Of a DNA stretch of 64,000 nt, positions 22,154 through 33,899 are shown piece by piece. Below the pieces are notes generated by a model, which was not told where the DNA came from, searched no databases, and saw nothing but the letters and a program-made list of their open reading frames with translations. The translations under genes and the position numbers were made by a program. The stretch is from Guadua angustifolia (lineage: Eukaryota; Streptophyta; Magnoliopsida; Poales; Poaceae), in assembly GCA_036346375.1 (NCBI GenBank), contig CM070503.1, positions 2,418,001 to 2,482,000 of the forward strand, given 5' to 3'. Position 1 is the first letter of the stretch. Each line of letters opens with the position of its first letter.

Positions 22154-23683
22154 GTAATTCATCTCCTTTGGCAACTAATCTTGCGCTGCTGGTTCGATTC
22201 GCGTGCCGTTTCGCGCTAGTTTTTCCTGTGTTCTTGGTTAATTTCTGGGATTGTTCTGGTTAGAGCCTTTTCTTTCTTGCTTCTTTGCATAAATCCGCTC
22301 CTTGTGATGGCGATTGGATCGAGTATGACTCTAGCTGGGTTTCTTTTGGGTTTGCGTAGATATTTCGTCCGATTCTTGGTTGGCTCTAGTGTTGGTGAGA
22401 CAAGTCAGAGAGTGGTGACCTTGGATGCATGGTTTCCTGGATTGAATGTTTGAAATCAAGAATCGTATTTCTTGGAAGATAGAGTTAACCTGTCTGTGAT
22501 TTATGGTTTCAAGATATTCTTCAGTCAGTAACCTTTAAAAACCCACAGGGAAAAAAGCATCAAACAAGAAGTGGTTCCAGCCGAGCCAGCATAGGCGTAA
22601 GGATTGTAGCGTTCCGTCTGAAATTAATGCACATCCGATCGAAATTTAGCTATGTGGCGATGCTGAGCTGGTGATAAACACATAATTTAGAACTTTAGTA
22701 ACACAATCTGCACTATTATGAAACAGTTAGTCCATCTTAAGAGCTGCCTATATTGTTTCCTTGTGATGAAGAACCCGAGATGGGTTCACAATGGGATTCG
22801 TATATGTTTTGTTGTTGATCTGAATATCTTGAATGGTCCATGATGAAGCACTTTGTTTATGAGTGCTTGTAGCCTCCATTGGAGACTAAACTGATTTGTT
22901 GTGAGGATTGAAATATCCATACTTCGCCACTGTTTGGGAGCACATGCTTTGGACCTGATTTTTTGCTACTAGCACCATTTCTGAACGTTGAAATTCATTC
23001 AGTGGAAGACTGAAGTTATTTGATTCTGAGTTGTTACTTGCATTAAATACAATTCATTGCTTCATTCAAATGCAGGGTGTTAGATTTCCTAAGGATTTTT
23101 TTAGGAGAATTCTTGACGAATCATTCTTGTACGACTGTTTGAGTAGTTCAAGTGTACTGCACTTTTATGGTTAAGGCTGAAATAATGAGTGAGTGTAATT
23201 TGCTGCTTTTGCAAGCCTCAGGTTTAGGGAATAAGGCTGCATCTAAAAAAGAGCTCTAGTTGCACTGCCAATATCCTTTTCTGAACCAGATTGAGAAATC
23301 ATGAAATATGTAACGAAGCTTGGTTTAACATGACTTCTATGAAGGTATTGTTACTCTTGAGTTATGCCCGAAATCATAGGACAGTTCTTGAAATATTAGA
23401 AATCACCTTCCATTACAATAAATCATAAAGAATAACTCTCAGTGCCTACGGAAAGATACTGTTGTATGTTAACCTATCTGAACAAACATATGGTCGTTTG
23501 CCAGTACCTTTTGTGTCATCTTGTATTCATATGCTATATTTTTTCCCCTAGTTTTCTGCATGATTTCCTGTTGTTTCTTGCATCAATATAGTATTGTTTC
23601 TTTGTAGGGCTACGAGAGACGAAATTTAGTTTTAAATGGCAGCTAGGGAATAGCCTGGAGTAAGCTTTTTCATTCAGGATAGA

Positions 23684-25956
23684 ATGGGTGGCTGCTGTTG
23701 CTGTTCAGCAAGAAGACCTGAAGCAGAGAGGGCACCAGTTCATATCTATGTATGTTGACCCTGTTTTGCCTTAGATTATGTCTTCTGAATTCCTTGTGTT
23801 CTCTTATTTGTATGCATTAGCAAACAACCTGAAGTTAATGTCGTGGAGGTATCTACCATCTGTCTTACTTATTCTGTCAAAAGATTCTGCTGAGTTAGCG
23901 GCAATTTTTCTATTGTCCTTGTCATTAACAGCAATGTAGTCTACATATGTTTATGAAGGCCAAATCAAATTATATGCAATCGTTTACTCACACATTTTTA
24001 TTCTGGTTGCGATGTGTAATACATTCTGCTCATTTAATGATTTAATGATCTGACATAGGAGAGTGCCCCAGATTTTGCTCGTGTGTTACTTGCAAATGCT
24101 AGCAATAACAGAATACTAGAAGTTTAACTACCATCTTTGCATTTTCGATGCAGCAGGAGAAATTATTCTACATATAGTGTGCATCCCCATGTGTTGTCTT
24201 CAATCCACGATGATTCAGCAATATAGACTCTCTACACAGTATGCTGCTTGCTTTAATATAGTCTATGCAATAATCATAGCCTTTTCACAAAAAAAAGAAA
24301 AAAAAAACTGATTGATCAATAAGTTGATTTGCGGTAGCTTTGTGTGTGTGTCAAATCTTTTACATTGGTAATTACTTGACCGGCTGACGTTATTGGCTTT
24401 GCATTATTCAGCATCAGCAAAATCTAGAGGAGCATGAACCATTGTCTTCAGCCTTTGATGGATCATCTCCGGCTTCTGCTATAGTTGCAGTTGACACAAA
24501 TCTGGATACATCCACTCCTGACACTTATCGAGCACCACCTGCACCTTTGCCTTACAATGTTGGCTTGCCAGTTGCTGAAAACCCTGGTAAAAAAATTATT
24601 GTCTATGAGCATGAGCTATGGTAATTAACCTCTAATGGTAGTCATGGAAGCTTAGAGCTGCAGATTCATTTGCAGATTTGGAAAAGTCAGACATTAAGAG
24701 CAAAACGGATGATCAGCAGGAATCTTTAAAGGTGGAGGAGTACGAGTCATGTGATAAAGGTGCCCCTGAAGATAAGCCTGAGGAGGATGTTTGCCCAATC
24801 TGTCTTGAAGGTTGTGCTTCTCTTGATCATTGGAACATTAATTCTTTAGATTGTCAGGACAAGAACTGAATATTTGTTGAATACTATCTTTACTTGGTTG
24901 GTTGTGGAACTGGATGCACATGGTTTTGCTACTCTTATGCAGGTCTGCTGTTTTCTTGTTATCAGGGTAAACGTGGTTAGGATGTTGGTCAGCTTTGGTT
25001 GAAACATAACTGTTCTGCATTACCGAAATAATGGTAGAGGGGATATGTTCCCTTGAATCTGCCAGTTAAACAATTGCTGGTGCTCCGATTATTTATCTGC
25101 CCTAGTTGCAATATCTGTGCATTCTTTATTCCAGTATATTAGTATTTTTATTATTATGCATATGTGATAAGCCTTAAGCAGCTCACTGGCTTTGCATTAT
25201 TAAGCAATTTTTCAAAAAGATGTATGGTAGGAACTTCCCACCATGCAAATGACTTGGTTCCTGTTGAAACATGTTTTGTTTTAGTTTCCTAGGCCCTAGC
25301 TGTAGTTGCTGGTTGATGATGTGTCCATTGATGCACATATTGATTCTCTAAGTTCTGTGTTGCTAAACCAGGGATTTCTGTATTAAACCTTTGTTTGTCC
25401 TTTCACCAGAATATGATGAAGAAAATCCCCGCTCTATTACTAAATGTGAGCATCATTTCCATCTGTGTTGCATACTTGAATGGATGGAGCGAAGTGATAC
25501 TTGCCCAGTTTGTGACCAGGTTAGTATGCTAAAGCCAGTATATCTCAGTTGAAATACGCTGCTATTGTAGCACATGCATGTGTTTTCTGTTATTATTTCC
25601 TGCAAGTAGATTTGTTTATTATGATACATCACATGGAAAAAAGGTGCATGTTTAAGAGGTGTCTATGCAAGATATCTCGTCTTTCCATATGGTGATCCAT
25701 CCTGCAAGCTTTTGAAGAAACTTACCAACCGACATTGAGTAATATCTATATAAAGGGAAAACCTGCGGACTTTGATCTTTGAGATTGTACCTTTGATGGT
25801 TTGCTATTGACTGTTCTGTTTATGTAAAGCCCCTATTTTGGGTACTTGTAGTTCCGCACAGATAATCTGTAAGGGAGAAATGGTTCCTTTGTTCTTTTGC
25901 TGAAAGCTTCCTATACTATCTTGCAGATAACTATGATAGATGAGATGTATGAATAG
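23684..25956 (+). CDS. RING-H2 E3 ubiquitin ligase with N-terminal MGGCCCC
   Basis: Probable E3 ligase that brings an E2 enzyme to substrates at a membrane. Exons: 23684-23749, 24412-24586, 24676-24810, 25410-25519, 25927-25956; they join in frame to 171 residues. The N-terminus MGGCCCCS offers Gly2 for N-myristoylation and a cysteine cluster for S-acylation. Residues 23-115 are acidic and of low complexity. The RING-H2 finger has C120, C123, C138, H140, H143, C146, C157 and C160. Short plant proteins of this build (At3g02290-like) are annotated as E3 ligases. The start is the first ATG with the conserved MGGCC context; an earlier ATG at 23635 stops at once. The gene has a long leader intron. 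Confidence 0.9.
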
Positions 25957-27200
25957 CATTGTGGACTCTGGTGGATCCTTTCTTGGAGCTGGTGCCTATT
26001 GAGTTGGTTTGACGCTAGTCATTTTTGACGGGGAAGTACAATCAGCAACTAGGTTCTTTATGACAACAGGAGGATTAGGTAACTGCTTGGTTGCAATATG
26101 CATATGCGCTGCTGGTCCATTCAATTTAAAGTTGAAACACAAACACTGAAATGAGCTGGATCTCTTCTTTTGTGCTTCTGAATCGGGGCCGTCTGTTGGT
26201 TTATTTATGTTTTGGTTAGCGTCTGTATAAACCATCACACATTAGATAGGTGACAGGAAAAGGTGGTCCAAGTTCATGTTTCCTTTGTACAATCCAAGCT
26301 GTAAAAGCTTTTGCTGTATATCCACCTCCCTTTTGATCAGTCAGGATTCAGGCCTATTCACCGGGAAATCTTCTTCTATTCTGAAAATTTGGCAGCTCTA
26401 AGATCTCATTTCTTGTTTGAATCACTCTGTGAATCTTGTCTAAAGCTTTACTTTGGTAGGGCCTGGTCTGAAGTTGTCATTTTTGTTCACCGCATATATA
26501 TATATATATATATTTTTGGCGAGTAATTTGTTGGTTGGAGTTGGGAGGCGGTGAAACATGCGACGCAGGTGCCAGGTGGACATGGTTGTATTTTAGCTGC
26601 TGGTGCTTTCGATGACAAATGTGTGAGAGACTCTGGATATCACTTAAAATTAGCGGACGTAGATTTAGCAATGCTCTTGTTGCGTGTATGTGCATGAGCT
26701 TGAACGTTGAACAGGTCAGGGCGTTAACATGATGGCGACGATATGTTGTTTGGAAGCGACAATATGCACTGACTGCAGCGGTAGAACCATACTGTCTGTC
26801 CAGCCCGGTAGTAGAGTAGTAGTCAATTGCACAGCATGTACCTGACCATCTGTTACAGCGAGTAGTAGAAGCTAAGCGCGGATACAAGGCAGATTCTGCA
26901 AGAAAGCCCGCAGATGAAGATGACTACTAGTTCAGTGTCGATGACGTCGCAATCCTGGCAAGGATAGGATTGAGCTTGAGAGAAGCAGTCCGTCCATGGT
27001 TTTCCTGCCCTGACGGAACAAGTACCCGTTCGTCGCGTCGACCGTTTGCTAGGTCCAACCGACGTGCTGCCTGCATCACACTGGCATGCCGGCCCCACCT
27101 GGCATGCACTGCTGGCTAGCTGGCCGGCCATGGACACGGTCGCCTCGCGTCGCGCGTTTCTCTCCTTGCATAAAGCAGCACACGCACGCGCGAATGCCAG
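25957..27200. other. 3' flank of the RING gene and spacer
   Basis: The first part to about 26480 is probably 3' UTR and spacer. A perfect (AT)n microsatellite lies at about 26493-26513. No gene was recognised; long minus-strand ORFs here lack any domain and overlap the GC-rich first exon of the next gene. Confidence 0.5.
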
Positions 27201-27233
27201 TTCCGTCCTCCCGACTGGTTTGAGTAGCCGGCC

Positions 27234-29210
27234 ATGGCCGGACGCGACCGCATGTCGTCCGGGAGGCGCGCGCCGGAGCGGTGGGCGTGGTCGCAGCCGC
27301 TCTCCCGCGGGGGCGGTGGCAGCGCGGCCTCGTTCAAGTCGCTCTTCAGGTCCATCGGGGTGTGGTTCACCTCCATCTCCCCGTCGGCATCCTCCTCCAA
27401 GAAGACTAGCAGCAGAAGCGGCAGCAAGGAGCCCATGGCGCCGGATGACGTGTTCAAGAAGCCACCTTGTAAAGTGCTCCCCTCCCCTACCCGATCGATC
27501 CTTAATTTCCTGCTTGCGATTGCTCAAGCAGGCCTAGTCTCTCCCTCCCTGCTGTTTGAGATAGCTTCAATTTTTCCTGCGGATTGTCCGATTGATTCGT
27601 GGCGCGCGAGTGAGTGCAGCCATGCCAGCAAGGGGAGCCATAGCTAGAACGTAATCTAGACTTGTTGGCTATTTCTGTTTCCCAAAACCGAAGCAATTTT
27701 ACACTTGTTCCGGAATTGCTGTTAATAGATGAATTCGCCTCATTCCCTCAACCTACTGGAGCATAATTGATGGTGAAAATTAAAGGATAACAGCTAGCTA
27801 GCTAGCTAGCTTCTTCTACGATATATTTTGGCCTGGTCTTCAACATCAACCGATGATTAATTATCGCGTCAGTACTACGAATAATCTCAACTCTAATTAA
27901 ATCTCCTTGAACTTTCTGGCTTTTCCGAGAGGAACATAAGAACCGAAGGCTGACTTCTTCTTGTCCAATCTACAGCACCTCATCTCCTACTGCATATATA
28001 ATAGTTAATTTGTCGGTTCCCATTGCAGCGTTCGGCCACACCGGGAAGCCGTCCATCCGAGGGCTGTACGGCAACACTGGACAGCGAAGTAGCAGCACAG
28101 GGCAGCAGTTCCAGAGCTCCGTGTTCACCATGCATGAGATCCTCAAGGCCACCAAGAACTTCTCCCCTGCCCTCAAGATCGGCCAGGGCGGCTTCGGGGC
28201 CGTCTACAAGGGCGTCCTCCCCGACGGCTTGCTCGTCGCCGTCAAGCGCGGCAAGCTGCGGATGCAGAACCCTCACGTGGACGTTGAGTTCCGGAGCGAG
28301 GTGAAGATCATGGCGCGCATCGAGCACCAGAGCCTGGTCCGGTTCTACGGCTACATGGAGTGCGGCGAGGAGAGGATCGTCGTCGTCGAGTACGTCCCCA
28401 ACGGCACCCTCAGGGAGCACCTCGACAGTAAGCATCAATTCAGTCAGGCCAGCTTCTTCCTCCTCCTCGTCAGCTAGCATCATCGATTGTAGCTCGCTCG
28501 CTACTAACAACACTGCGATACTGGCAGGATGCAACGGGAGGTTCTTGGAGTTTGGGGCTCGGCTGGACATCGCCATCGACGTGGCGCACGCGGTGACGTA
28601 CCTGCACATGTACTCAGACCACCCCATCATCCACCGCGACATCAAGTCGTCCAACATCCTGCTCACGGCGTCGCTGCGCGCCAAGGTGGCCGACTTCGGC
28701 TTCGCGCGCCTCGGCGTCGGGGAGGCGACCGACGCCACGCACGTGTCCACGCAGGTGAAGGGCACGGCGGGCTACCTGGACCCGGAGTACCTCAAGACGT
28801 GCCAGCTCACCGACCGGAGCGACGTCTACTCCTTCGGCGTCCTCCTCGTCGAGCTCGCCTCCGCGCGCCGCCCCATCGAGACCAAGCGGGAGATGAAGGA
28901 GCGCCTCACCTCGAGGTGGGCTATGAGGAAATTCATCGAGGGGAGCGCGGCGGACGTGCTGGATCCGCACCTCGCGCGCACGGCGGCGACGGCGCGGGCG
29001 TTGGAGATGGTGCTGGAGCTGGCGTTCCGGTGCCTGGGGCCGGTGAGGAAGGAAAGGCCCAGCATGAACGACTGCTGCAGGGCGCTCTGGATCATCAGAA
29101 AGACCTATAGGGACATGCTCGCCTACGACGTCACGCCGCAGTCCTCCGACCGGGCAAGTTCCTCCAGCACCGGCACCGGCGAGAGGAGCGGCGAGCTCTG
29201 GAGGATTTGA
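27234..29210 (+). CDS. Receptor-like cytoplasmic kinase (CRCK/RLCK-IV type)
   Basis: Probable Ser/Thr protein kinase of the calmodulin-binding receptor-like cytoplasmic kinase group, which acts in stress or calcium signalling. Exons: 27234-27468, 28029-28427, 28528-29210; they join in frame to 438 residues. The first 110 residues are basic and serine-rich without a clear membrane segment. The kinase domain has the Gly loop GQGGFGAVYKG (130-140), VAVKR with Lys151, HRDIKSSNILL (Asp249), DFGFAR (Asp267) and GTAGYLDPEYL in the activation segment. All catalytic residues are present. The tail includes KERPSMNDCCRALWIIRKTY and ends ELWRI. The start at 27234 is followed in frame by a second ATG at 27252. 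Calmodulin binding is inferred from family only. Confidence 0.92.
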
Positions 29211-29397
29211 CCCATGCCGAAGAAGGACATGGACTCGAGGATCGCGTTCGCTGATTCACTGTCCATGCTGGTAATTGGTTTTGATTCAGGGTAATTAACG
29301 ATGTTGTTGTAAATATGTACGAATCCCATATTTCATTTCTTCTTCTGATAATGTGGCGCGAAAATGAAAAATGGAAAGCTAATGCAAAGAGCACAGA

Positions 29398-29890
29398 TTT
29401 TTTTTTAAAAAAAACACAACTACAGCCATGATTAAATTAGAAGGAAATAGTACATGGTGCAACGGCTACAAGGTGCGGAGACAGCATCCGAGACAGAATG
29501 GAGGGGGAACAGAGAAGAGCAGGCTATTTATGGTTGCTGCTGTAACAATTTCTTGAGGTGCATTGCTCCTGTCAAAGTCCAATTCGTAGCCTCATCTTTG
29601 ATTGATTGAAGAATTTGTTCGTGAGTTGTCCAATTCCTCTGAAAAATTCTGTTGTTGCGCTCTTTCCACCATTACCGACATGTCAGGATAATCAAGGTTT
29701 TTATGCCTTTTCCGAAAGCTTGTTTGGCAGACTACGCGATGAAGATTTCATTGTTCGAGGTGTGCAGACGGCTCCTATTAGTCCAGTTGGAGGGACATTA
29801 TGCAAACCCATCGTGCAAATGTGCAATAGAGAACCACACACGTCAGACTTGAGGGCAGTCGACAAAAAGATGAAAAACCATTTCTAGATT
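29398..29890 (-). mobile_element. 3' end of a LINE, minus strand
   Basis: On the minus strand an open stretch reads KERNNRIFQRNWTTHEQIL then SIKDEATNWTLTGAMHLKKL and stops. This is the C-terminus of a plant L1 ORF2 after the zf-RVT domain. Upstream pieces (HLFVDCPQV, RVWFSIA) carry stops and frameshifts. The T-run at 29398-29407 on the plus strand would be its poly(A) tail. A different LINE family from the 19-kb copies. Confidence 0.75.
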
Positions 29891-30680
29891 CTAGCAACAC
29901 ATCTGATAGAAATATAGGTTAGGCCAACCCCTGAGCTACAGATGTTGTGTTGTCCACAGCTAGGGGTGCAATCGGCTCGGATTCGGTCGGATATTGCTTT
30001 TTTCATATCCTAAACTATATTTTTTTCGGATTCGGAATCGGATTCGAATAGCACCGGATACGAATACGGCGCGGATAATATCGGTCACGGATTCGAATCG
30101 AATACGAAGCAGACTCGATACGGTATTGAATATTTTTTGTCGGATAACACACGAAAACATATATAACAAAAAAAAAATAGAAAAAGCAATCCATCCCTCT
30201 TCTCCCCTCCCATGCCCACCCCCCTCATATAAGAATTATGTGCTGACACGGGGCCTTCCTAAAAAAATTAGAACAAAAAACTAGGAAAAGCAATCTATTA
30301 ACAAACAAATGTAATCTCTCTAATAATTCTCTATTAACAAGTGCCGGCAGGTGTGCTCAAATATCTATGTACAATTAATTTACAATATTTTTACGATAGA
30401 GATTATTTGTGTTGCATTGCAATGTACGGTTATTCAGCTCGTAACTTTTAAATGTCGATGTGTAGAAGCAACTCCTCTCTCTCCAGCTGTTTTGGTTGCT
30501 CTCCAGAGTCTTTTGAAATGTGTGTGGGCCGAACAGAAAATAAAAAAAGCCCAGCAGTCGAATAATATTAGCATGCCTTCATGACCCACCTCCGCGTGTG
30601 TGATTCACAGCTCAGCCCAATGGTGCCTCCGCGCCAACAGCAACGGGATCCCAAAACCCTAGCCTCACCTACGATATTAT

Positions 30681-30912
30681 GGGCGTGTTTAGGACAGCTC
30701 CAGCTCCACCAAAATCTGTGGAGTTAGTGGAGCAGGGTATTTCTAGCTCTAGAAATTCATGGAGCTGGAGCTGTGGGTACATTAAAAGTGTTTAGGTAGA
30801 TTATTTTGTTTACATTTTAGACTAAAAATATAAATTTAATTCACTTTATTTTAGACTATAAATTTCAGATCTGAGCTGGAGCTGGGAGTTGGAGCTCTCC
30901 CAAACAGGGCCG
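30681..30912. mobile_element. MITE (copy C) nested in the hAT-like element
   Basis: Ends GGGCGTGTTTAGGACAGC and CTCCCAAACAGGGCC. The interior GTGTTTAGGTAGATT and TTTACATTTTAGACTAAAAA is shared with copies A, B, D and E. It splits the captured exon of the hAT-like element, so it is younger than the capture. Confidence 0.7.
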
Positions 30913-31015
30913 TAAGCTCCACCACGCCGCCATTCTGTCGAGACATCTCTTTCGCGCCGCCGCCGCTACCGCTTGCCGCAGACCCTTCCTCCTCGCCGAC
31001 GAGGTGGCAGGTCCC
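30913..31015 (+). pseudogene. Captured exon coding for a basic, alanine-rich N-terminus
   Basis: Open stretch right of the MITE with KLHHAAILSRHLFRAAAA then TACRRPFLLADE, followed by a possible donor (GAG|GTGGCAG). Arg/Ala-rich and lacking acidic residues at first, it resembles a mitochondrial targeting peptide. The parent gene is not recognised. The initiator codon would lie left of the MITE. Confidence 0.4.
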
Positions 31016-31452
31016 CACCTTCCCTCGTCCGTGGATCTTTGATCTGTGCTCTCGGCATGCAAAGCCTTAGGTTTCCTCTCTCATTCATTGTTGGAATAAT
31101 CTCGATTTGTGGTTTTTATCCGTAGCTTGTCCTTGGCGCGTTAGAAATGCTACGCATTTCCGGTTAGATTTTTCGACCTTTTGGTTTGCGTCTGGGAGGA
31201 ATACTGCTCAGAGTCGTGGGGTGTTTGTTAGATTTAGTGGATGTTGCTGGTGTTTCATCCGATATCCGAATAAATAAAACCGGATGTATCCAAAAAAAAT
31301 ATTTGGAATATTCCGATCCGACGGATAGTTATTTACCGAATCCGAAATAAAGTATCCGAAACCGAATCTGAATCCGAAAAATATCCGAATCCGATTCGAA
31401 CACATCCGGTCGGTCGGAAAAAATCCGATCCGATTGTATCCTTATCCATAGC

Positions 31453-32256
31453 CGATTTTGCTGTGCAAGTCAAAAGAAGATCTTGCAACGTAGTGGTGCC
31501 CATGCCGACTAGATTGTAGCAACGAATGATTTTTGGATGCATCCATTGAACTGCAAGCTGTACGTCGAGCTAGCTGAGTAGGCATCGTTAGAGGTTTGCA
31601 TCCATATATCGGCGTCCTCCTTCTCTAGACGAAGAGGCACCAATTGTATTTTGAACCATAGATTGACGTATTTCCGTAGAAGCTATGGGGTCAGATGACG
31701 ACGAAAAGAACAGATTGTCATGCGACAGTAATCAACCATTTTTTTACCAGGGAAGGTCCCCAATTCCCATTAACCAGAACGGAAATATAAGCTGTTCACA
31801 GAATAAGCAGGGCATGGACATGGTTGTAAATAATGTGCAGAAAATTAGGATTAGGGGATACGAATTTTACATGAAAAATCTTTTCAGAAAAATCTACAGA
31901 CGCATAATAGCTATATCACTATATATGAGAAAATATTTAAAATGAAACTCTTGCTTTTTCTATAAACTAGAGTGACACATTTAGTGGTATATAACAAATT
32001 TTGTGTATTCCACCTTAAAATGAATTTCTTTCTGGTTCCAAAATATAACAAGAATTTCTTCAAAATAGATCAGCATGAACTCCTTGTTTGCCAAAAGTCC
32101 AAAGGACACCTCCAATGTAATGTCTCAAATTTAGAGGTAGGAACTGACTTTGTCAACATACAAGTTGGATTATCATTGGTACTTATCTTACTAATTTCAT
32201 TGCCACCTTGAGCATTGACACATATAATGTAATGATATCTGACATCAGTATGTTTT
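31453..32256. other. Non-genic stretch
   Basis: ORFs 31685-31945 and 31972-32211 show no recognisable domain. AT-rich, with phrases like ACTCCTTGTTTGCCAAAAG that suggest old transposon sequence. Confidence 0.3.
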
Positions 32257-32920
32257 TGTCGGTGTTTCGTATAACCGGCAAGTAGATTTGTAAGTATAGG
32301 GGATCACGCGCCCCCTCTCCTTGCATGGTTAGGCGAAAGGAGCCTCGGATGAACACTGGATCGGGCTGTAGAGACTCAGATTTATACTGGTTCGGGCCGA
32401 ACGTCCCTACTTCCAGTTTGTGGCGGTGGATCTCGTTAATCGGGGTATGGCGGATTACATGCGAGGACTAAGGACAGACCCTTAGTTCTCGTCCGAACGG
32501 CGGCTTCGGGAGCTCCGATCGGTCGTTCGGTCGGAGAACAAGCGAGGTGGGATATGGAAGAATGAGGGAATCGCCCGTTGTCGGGATCTGCCTCCCTTAT
32601 ATAGTCGGAGGGTGCAGGTTACACGAAAAGTTGGAGAAAAAGAGGTAGGGGTATGCTATGCCCCGAAGCCTTGGTCTTCGGTCCTGGTGACTGACGGGTT
32701 GTTGTTTACTCATGCCGGGTTGGTAGACACAAGGGATGGTGCCTCATTGGAAAGGCGTGCGCCTGCCCTGTACTTGCTTGTCAGATGCTGACGTCGTTCA
32801 TGCCGTGCCTTGGCGTCGCCTCAAGTTGAAGCGCGCCTCTTCACTGTACCTGGCGGGGCGAGTGGACGGTTGCTTGACTCAGTGGCCCCCTGGCCACCTT
32901 GGGGAAGAGCCAAACCGTTT
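32257..32920. mobile_element. LTR fragment of a Ty3/gypsy-type element
   Basis: Begins TGTCGGTGTTTCGTATAACC and contains TTTATACTGGTTCGGGCC, both typical of grass gypsy LTRs. No internal domain follows; the sequence runs into the foldback element at about 32930. Orientation and right end are uncertain. Confidence 0.5.
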
Positions 32921-32929
32921 GGATTTATA

Positions 32930-33820
32930 TAGTCGCCAAACGGTTTAACGACTACTAGTAGTCGCCGAGCGGTGTGGCGATAATAACTGACTAGTACTCC
33001 GGCCTAAGTACTCGTATTTAAAAAATTACAGAAATACCCTATCGTCGCAATTCCAAATTGACATACATCTTTGTCTCAATAGTCGCAATTCTATTCCGGA
33101 TTGGAATTGCGACTCAAATCACTCGCGGCCACGAAACCGTGGAAATCGTGGCCACTTAAGGGTTTTCGTAGCCCCGCGGGACAGGCCGGATGCAGTCCAA
33201 AAAATATGAGAAAAAATTAAGAACGACCTACGCAACGCGTGCTACTACTTACGCATGGGCGAGATAGCCAAACGTTGCCCCGGGAGGAAGTTGCGAAAAT
33301 CGGAAAAGGCACTCGCGGGCATGAAACCACAGAAATCGTGGCCAGTTAGGGGTTTTCGTAGGCCCGCGGGATAAGCCGGATACGGCCCAAAAAATACGGG
33401 AAAAATCAAGGGCGACCTATGCAATGCGAGCTAGCACTTACGTATGGGCGAGATAGGCAGACGTTGCCCCGGTAAGAAGTTACGAAAATCGAAAATCGAA
33501 AAAGGCACTCGCGGCCATGAAACCACAGAAGTTACGACGTCGAAAAATTGTGAAATTTTTTATGGAGGTTCCTGATAAATCAGTGATATTACCATAAAAA
33601 TTTCAAATGTTTTTAAGATGTGAGGAATTTTTGAAAATTCAAACAATACTACTGTCCTGATGAAACGCTGGCCGACAAGTTTGAACCGAATGAAAAATGA
33701 AACAAACCACGTTAGAAAATTTTAAATTTTTTTTTCCATAGTTATGATGCATCACTAGTCAGTTATTATCGCCACACCGCTCGGCGACTACTAGTAGTCG
33801 TTAAACCGTTTGGCGACTAT
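32930..33820. mobile_element. Foldback element with palindromic subunits and internal tandem repeats
   Basis: Two arms of about 65-80 bp are inverted copies: left 32930-32996 (to GATAATAACTGACTAGT) and right 33752-33820 (from ACTAGTCAGTTATTATC). Each arm is built of 21-bp imperfect palindromes with the core CCAAACCGTTTGG or CCGAGCGGTGTGG bounded by GTCG/CGAC. Between the arms lie two tandem copies of a GC-rich unit of about 190 bp (33120-33309, 33310-33505) plus a third partial one (33506-33531), each starting CACTCGCGGCCA or similar. No ORF with a known domain. Confidence 0.65.
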
Positions 33821-33899
33821 ATAATAGTCGCCAAGCGGTGTGGCGACCACTCTTTGACCTGTCGACAACTGGCTGTCACCGGTTCAAAATGCGGGATTA

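Larger units (their letters stand above)
29961..31444 (+). mobile_element. Non-autonomous hAT-like element (1484 bp) with captured gene 5' end
   Basis: Ends TAGGGGTGCAATC and (inverted) TAAGGATACAATC, 10 of 13 bases equal, flanked by TCCACAGC (29953-29960) and TCCATAGC (31445-31452), an 8-bp target duplication with one difference, as hAT elements make. Both ends are filled with short words such as CGGATTCGG and CCGAATCCG in opposite orientation. Between them lies unrelated host-like sequence at about 30560-31200: a leader with AAAACCCTAGCC, then an exon-like stretch reading KLHHAAILSRHLFRAAAA, ending near a GAG|GTGGCAG donor. A MITE (30681-30912) has inserted into this part. No transposase is present. 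Confidence 0.72.

Noticed and set aside
21921..22263. ORFs of 60-70 codons in the RING gene leader
   Set aside because: They lie in the GC-rich 5' untranslated exon and are not conserved-looking.
26853..27537. Minus-strand ORF of 224 codons and plus ORF of 163 codons
   Set aside because: Shadows of the GC-rich first exon of the kinase gene; no recognised domain.
33120..33531. Possible CRISPR-like array
   Set aside because: The units are long tandem copies without spacers, and the genome is a plant's.
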